Shown here: in pieces, positions 14,976-19,466 of the stretch | How positions within the stretch are numbered: the first letter of the stretch is position 1 | How the letters are laid out: the number at the start of each line of letters is the position of its first letter | Position numbers and translations under genes: made by a program | Notes under the pieces: generated by a model | Told to the model about the DNA's origin: nothing | The model's input: the letters and a program-made list of their open reading frames with translations, nothing else | Databases searched by the model: none | Origin: an uncultured Lactobacillus sp. | GTDB taxonomy: Bacteria; Bacillota; Bacilli; Lactobacillales; Lactobacillaceae | Direction of reading: 5' to 3' | Assembly (NCBI GenBank): GCA_946482425.1 | Contig: CAMLRO010000020.1 | Coordinates: forward strand, 1-19,466 | DNA length: 19,466 nucleotides

Positions 14976-17900
14976 ATGATCAAGATTTTAGTCGGTCGCC
15001 AAACCGATCCCATGCAAGAAAAAATTTTACAGGAAGCAGTACAAAATTATCAGCACTTTCCTGATCATAAAACTTTTGTCATCGTTCCTAACCACATTAA
15101 GTTTACCACAGAAGTCAGGGCAATAAATAGAGTGGCTACTAGTCAAAAGCATACTGAACAGTCTGTCAAAAATCTACAGGTTCTATCATTTTCTCGCTTA
15201 GCTTGGTTTTTCTTAAAAGACGCAAAAAAAAGCTTGCCAACAGAACTTGATAATGCCGCTGCGGCGATGCTGCTTGCGAAAATCATTGACCAAAACAAAG
15301 AGCAGCTGCACCTTTTTCAAACTACCGACTTAAATCCAGGCTTACTAAAACAATTATACGACACCATTTTACAAGTTCGCGAAGGTAATTTGAATCTCGA
15401 TGATATTGAGCTGGATACGCTTGAACTTGAAACCAAAAATAAAATTTCTGATCTCAAAGTTATTTATTCGGCTTTTATTGAAGCCATTACGGGCAAATTT
15501 TCTACCTCAAACGAGATACAGCTGCAATTAAATGAATTTTTAGCTACACAAAAAAATTTAGATCAAGCAGACTTTTACTTTAGTGATTTTTCTCATTTTT
15601 CGTTGCAAGAATGTTTAACTGTTAAATTATTGATGACCAAAGCCCATAGCGTCACATTGGCTTTTAAAACAAAACTGGGTGAGATTAACCCTAAACCTGA
15701 ACCGGGGGATTATGATTATGTCATTCAAAATACTATCAGTAAACTTTTACAGTATATTAAAAATCATAATCTTGTACATCAAATAATAAATACAGCTGTC
15801 AATTCCAGACCCAGTAAAAGAGAACTGCTCAACGAATTTTGGACTGGAGCTGTTAGCAATATTGGTGAGCTTAAGCAAGTGCAGCTCGTGTGTGCAGATA
15901 ACAGGTATGCAGAGGCGTATTATGTAGCTCATACCATTTACCAGCAAGTAGCTTTACGGCACTACCGCTACCGCGACTTCTTGGTTCTGGCACCTAATCT
16001 GCATGAATATGAAACTTATTTAACCCCAATTTTACGACAGAATCAAATTCCTTTCTTTAATGATTTACAGCAAGAAATGAAGTATCATCCTCTAGTGGTA
16101 TTAATTGAGAATATTGCCCAGTTATTGACTAGACCTATGCAGACCCAAAACTTGCTGGCCATAATGAAAACTCGTTTAATAATACCTGACTGGTATCAAG
16201 ATGAAACGGCTTATGTATATGATGTTGATCAATTAGAAAATTTTGTCCTCGCCCATGGCATCAACCATAATTTATGGCGGAGAAACTTTGCGGAATATAT
16301 GGCAGCAGATGTCATAGGCTTAGATAAAATTCCTGAAGAAGTTAATAAAATAGAAAAATTAAAGAATTATTTTGTCAAACAACTTACCCAGCTTTTTCAC
16401 AATTTAAAAGAAGAAAAGGATACCCAAAAAGCTATTACAACATTTTTTAATTTTTTTATTAATAATAGGGTCAATGAAGTTTTAGAAAAATGGCGTGCCG
16501 ATGCCCAAGAAAGTGGTGCTTTACAAGAAGCTAGGCAGTCAGAACAGGTTTGGGATCTTTTGATCAATCTGCTGCACGATTATCTATTAATTAACCCTGA
16601 TAATTTTGATTTAAGAGGCTTTTTTGCAGTTCTGATTAACGGTTTTAAGGAAGCTACATTTTCTCAAATTCCAGCTACTCTGGACGCTGTAAATTTATCC
16701 GAAATGGGTATTGTTCAAGTTAGTGGCTACAAACAAGTTTTTATTATGGGAGCAACAGTTAACGGCTTACCACAAATGCAGAATACCCCGGGCTTTTTAA
16801 GTACTGAAAATCTGGATGAATTAAAAAAAGATTTTGGCGAGGACTCCTATATTGAAGACAAACAACAGCTAAGCAATTGGGATCAAAATTATCAGTTTGG
16901 TAATTGCCTGGCTTTAGCACAAGATAAGGTTTATTTATCGTATTCTTTAGCGACTGATGAGGGTAGCACTGTGCAGCCTTCAATTTATTATGAAAGGTTT
17001 AAAACAGCAGGTGCAGCAGAATTTTCGCAACACAATTTACCTGAAGAATACAGTCAATTATTATCTTTTATAACCAATCCCCAAGCAAGTTTAGGATACT
17101 TAAGTTACCTTAACCGGGCAAAAAAAGACGTTGATGTTAAAGAATTGTTAAGGCTAACCGCTAAACTTTTACCGCAAAAAACCGCTAAAGTTATGGCAGG
17201 AAGTAGTTTCATAAATGAGCCCCAAAATATCGGTCCTGATTTGGCACAAGAATTATACGGGTCAAACCTCAATTCTTCAGTTTCTCAATTGGAAACTTTT
17301 TATGAAAATTCTTATGAATATTTTTTGACATATGGCTTACACCTTCATAAGAGATTTGAAAACGAATTTGATTTTATACAAGCTGGCAATTATTTTCACG
17401 AAACTTTTGACCGCTTAGTTAAGGAGTTAAATGACCGTTCACTTGATTTAAAAGAAATTGATGATAACACATTAAAGCAGTTACTTACAATTGCACGTAC
17501 CAAAATGAAAAGTGAAGCCAGATACCAGCAATTATTAAATGACCCATTTAATGAGTTTTTATTTAAATGCCTTGATCAAACTACCAGTAAAGTAGCAAGT
17601 AATTGGCACCATGCAGTTGCAAAAACACCTCTGCGTGCTAAATATTCAGAGCTAAGTTTTGGAAAAGGTGAGCAGGTACAGGGACTTAACTTTAAGGTGC
17701 CGGACATTGATGGCAATCATTACGTTAATTTAAGAGGAAAAATAGATCGAGTTGATTTGGCTCAGGTTCCTGATCAAAACAAATTAATTGCTCAAGTAAT
17801 CGATTATAAGTCCTCCGCTAAAAAATTTGATCTGGGATTATTTTACGAAGGTATTTCGTTACAAATGGTTTCATATCTAGATGTGTTGATGCAAAACCAC

Positions 17901-18449
17901 AAATTCTTTGCTGGCTCTGACCCACTCTCACTTTTAGGTGCTTTTTACCAAACGGTTACCAGACAAACTGAAAGGCTAAATAGCAATAAGTTGTATGACA
18001 GTAATTTGCAGATCAGAGATGCTTACTTAGACGGTCAAATTAAACTTAAATATACTGGTTTAATTAATGACGACCAGCTATTAATGCTCGCGGCGGAGCC
18101 TGACTTAAATAAAGCACGTAGTACTTCTTCCCTTTATGCTGGAGTCAGTACCACAAAAGATGGCTCTTTAAAGTTTGGCGGCAGTTATTTCAATAGTGAT
18201 GAACTTGAATTATTGCTGAAATACGACGAAGAGCTTATTAAAGATGCCTCTAGTCAAATTTTAGCGGGAAAAATAAAGCTGAATCCCTATAAATATGGGA
18301 ATGGAAAAAATGCCTTAACTTATTCAGACTTTCGTGATATTTTCTTTTTTGACGCCATGTTGAAAGAAAATAAATATCATCAAGTAGGGAGCCTGAAAAG
18401 GGAAGAACTACTGGCAAAGATTAAAAAACGGCTAAAGGAGAGCAATTAA
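14976..18449 (+). CDS. rexB: ATP-dependent nuclease subunit B (RexB/AddB, type 2)
   Basis: A 1157-residue subunit of the RexAB (AddAB) helicase-nuclease that resects double-strand breaks and responds to Chi-like sites. The N-terminus begins [13 protein letters not shown] where an ATP-binding loop would sit, but there is no GKT, so this subunit should not hydrolyse ATP there. The C-terminal RecB-type nuclease is intact: His808 in GNYFHETF, Asp924 in GKIDRVD, and Asp943 and Lys945 in IDYKSS. The four cysteines of iron-sulfur AddB proteins are absent: the mid-protein site reads FYENSYEYF (775-783), and the C-terminal site, [13 protein letters not shown] (1113-1125), has none. This is the pattern of the type 2 subfamily of Lactobacillales. 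AAAGGAG precedes the ATG. The rexA start follows 2 nt after the stop. Confidence 0.95.
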   Translation: MIKILVGRQTDPMQEKILQEAVQNYQHFPDHKTFVIVPNHIKFTTEVRAINRVATSQKHTEQSVKNLQVLSFSRLAWFFLKDAKKSLPTELDNAAAAMLLAKIIDQNKEQLHLFQTTDLNPGLLKQLYDTILQVREGNLNLDDIELDTLELETKNKISDLKVIYSAFIEAITGKFSTSNEIQLQLNEFLATQKNLDQADFYFSDFSHFSLQECLTVKLLMTKAHSVTLAFKTKLGEINPKPEPGDYDYVIQNTISKLLQYIKNHNLVHQIINTAVNSRPSKRELLNEFWTGAVSNIGELKQVQLVCADNRYAEAYYVAHTIYQQVALRHYRYRDFLVLAPNLHEYETYLTPILRQNQIPFFNDLQQEMKYHPLVVLIENIAQLLTRPMQTQNLLAIMKTRLIIPDWYQDETAYVYDVDQLENFVLAHGINHNLWRRNFAEYMAADVIGLDKIPEEVNKIEKLKNYFVKQLTQLFHNLKEEKDTQKAITTFFNFFINNRVNEVLEKWRADAQESGALQEARQSEQVWDLLINLLHDYLLINPDNFDLRGFFAVLINGFKEATFSQIPATLDAVNLSEMGIVQVSGYKQVFIMGATVNGLPQMQNTPGFLSTENLDELKKDFGEDSYIEDKQQLSNWDQNYQFGNCLALAQDKVYLSYSLATDEGSTVQPSIYYERFKTAGAAEFSQHNLPEEYSQLLSFITNPQASLGYLSYLNRAKKDVDVKELLRLTAKLLPQKTAKVMAGSSFINEPQNIGPDLAQELYGSNLNSSVSQLETFYENSYEYFLTYGLHLHKRFENEFDFIQAGNYFHETFDRLVKELNDRSLDLKEIDDNTLKQLLTIARTKMKSEARYQQLLNDPFNEFLFKCLDQTTSKVASNWHHAVAKTPLRAKYSELSFGKGEQVQGLNFKVPDIDGNHYVNLRGKIDRVDLAQVPDQNKLIAQVIDYKSSAKKFDLGLFYEGISLQMVSYLDVLMQNHKFFAGSDPLSLLGAFYQTVTRQTERLNSNKLYDSNLQIRDAYLDGQIKLKYTGLINDDQLLMLAAEPDLNKARSTSSLYAGVSTTKDGSLKFGGSYFNSDELELLLKYDEELIKDASSQILAGKIKLNPYKYGNGKNALTYSDFRDIFFFDAMLKENKYHQVGSLKREELLAKIKKRLKESN

Positions 18450-18451
18450 AA

Positions 18452-19466
18452 ATGGTTCAAGAAAAAGAAAAAACCCCATTTACAGCCGTTCAAGAAAAAG
18501 CTATTAATGATCATGGCCGCGACATACTAGTATCGGCTTCCGCAGGTAGTGGCAAAACCACCGTTCTTGTGCAGCGCTTAATGAAAGAAATTCTTTCTGG
18601 CGTCAGTGTTGATCAACTGTTAGTAGTTACATTTACAAAAGCAGCTGCAGCGGAAATGAAAAAACGGATTAAAGAAGTATTAACAAATGAAATGCAGAAG
18701 TCTGCAAACAATTCATATTTGCGTCAACAGTTAAATTTGATTGACTCTGCTAATATCTCTACAATTGATGCCTTTTGTCTGGATGTGATTCATCGCTTTT
18801 ATTACATAATTAATCTTGACCCCAGCTTCAGTATACTAACTGACGAGTCACAAGGGGAATTAATGCGTGAACGGGCATTAAAAGAAGTTGAAGGAGAGTT
18901 TTTAGAGAAAAAAGATAAGGACTTCATAGCATTTTATGACAATTTTGCGGGTGACAGGGACGCGGAATCACCACAGAATTTATTGTTAGACTTATATAAT
19001 TATGCAATGGCTAAACCTGATTATCGCGAATGGCTGCAAGGGCTAGCCTCAAAATATCAGATGGGAGAAGAAGTAAGCAAATCTTCTTTGTGGCAGAATG
19101 AAATTAAGCCTTATTTAGTCAATCTTTTTCAAAATCTTGCTGATAAGTTAGAGCATCTGTGTCAAAGTGCGGTCATGACTACTAAAGAACTGCATAAAGT
19201 TAAAGAAAGTTTTGACTTGTTTGAAAAATGTCTTAGCAACTATTTGCATAGCCTGAAAAATGACAGCACATATGATGATCAGCGAGAAAAACTACGTGCT
19301 TGCATTTTCAGGGGCAATCCGCGTAAAACTAAAAAATGGGACGAAGATATTATAGCTTTTTATGACAAGTGCTCTGATTTTAAAAAAGAGGCAAGAGAAC
19401 AGATTTTTACTGCCTTTACCTCTTTTTATGCCACTGACGAAAAAGAGCAATTGTCCATGATGCAAA
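18452..19466 (+). CDS. rexA: ATP-dependent helicase/nuclease subunit A (RexA/AddA), 5' part
   Basis: Open from ATG 18452 to the window end, 338 complete codons, so the gene is cut by the edge and not broken. It is the start of a UvrD/Rep-type superfamily 1 helicase, the motor of RexAB. Residues show the Q-motif Gln14, Walker A SAGSGKTT (30-37), motif Ia VVTFTKAAAAEMK (58-70) and motif Ic STIDAFC (103-109). The rest of the helicase domain and a C-terminal nuclease domain would be expected beyond the window; family members are about 1,200 residues. AAAGGAG lies 11 nt upstream, inside the end of rexB, and 2 nt separate the two genes, so they are one operon. Confidence 0.95.
   Translation, partial: MVQEKEKTPFTAVQEKAINDHGRDILVSASAGSGKTTVLVQRLMKEILSGVSVDQLLVVTFTKAAAAEMKKRIKEVLTNEMQKSANNSYLRQQLNLIDSANISTIDAFCLDVIHRFYYIINLDPSFSILTDESQGELMRERALKEVEGEFLEKKDKDFIAFYDNFAGDRDAESPQNLLLDLYNYAMAKPDYREWLQGLASKYQMGEEVSKSSLWQNEIKPYLVNLFQNLADKLEHLCQSAVMTTKELHKVKESFDLFEKCLSNYLHSLKNDSTYDDQREKLRACIFRGNPRKTKKWDEDIIAFYDKCSDFKKEAREQIFTAFTSFYATDEKEQLSMMQ

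Noticed and set aside
14879..15064. A 61-codon + strand open frame across the mvaK1-rexB gap
   Set aside because: It overlaps both gene starts in another frame, has no ribosome site, and the rexB start with AAAGGAG explains the region.
1..19466. tRNA, rRNA, CRISPR, insertion sequence, prophage or riboswitch signals
   Set aside because: No cloverleaf, regularly spaced repeats, transposase or integrase motifs, or conserved leader structure was seen; intergenic gaps are all under about 250 nt.

Overview
The window looks like chromosomal DNA from a lactobacillus (Lactobacillaceae, most like Lactobacillus in the narrow sense). It is AT-rich, with AGGAG-type ribosome binding sites. It carries a mevalonate-pathway isoprenoid cluster ending in a type 2 isopentenyl-diphosphate isomerase, a RexB/AddB exonuclease subunit lacking iron-sulfur cysteines (the form typical of Lactobacillales), and a very short signal peptidase I. 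The species cannot be named from sequence alone.

Layout. (1) 1-5817: two adjacent, clearly paralogous export modules on the + strand. Module A is a GntR/YtrA-type repressor, an ABC ATPase and three related six-helix membrane proteins. Module B is a second repressor, a second ATPase and one membrane protein. Each module begins with a promoter overlapped by a TGTATTA-type operator, and module B ends in a strong hairpin terminator. (2) 5818-6845, - strand: signal peptidase I followed by a 63-residue HTH-like protein and its own terminator. (3) 6931-10813, + strand: a tight run of four genes, with overlaps of 11 and 17 nt and then a 14-nt gap: a SAM-methyltransferase-like protein, an orphan MacB/FtsX-like membrane protein, an RsmF-type RNA m5C methyltransferase and a Cof-type HAD phosphatase. 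(4) 10824-10875: a perfect 17-bp stem acts as a bidirectional terminator between converging transcripts. (5) 10874-14900, - strand: mevalonate kinase, diphosphomevalonate decarboxylase, phosphomevalonate kinase and type 2 IPP isomerase, which together convert mevalonate to IPP and DMAPP. (6) 14976-19466, + strand: rexB/addB and the first 338 codons of rexA/addA, the double-strand-break end-processing nuclease-helicase.

Regions 2, 4, 5 and 6 are ordinary core-genome content. The parts that merit a second look are the duplicated GntR-ABC module with its expanded family of unrecognised membrane subunits and shared operators, and the orphan MacB-like protein co-transcribed with an unusual methyltransferase-like protein. 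No tRNA, rRNA, CRISPR array, insertion sequence or phage gene was seen.
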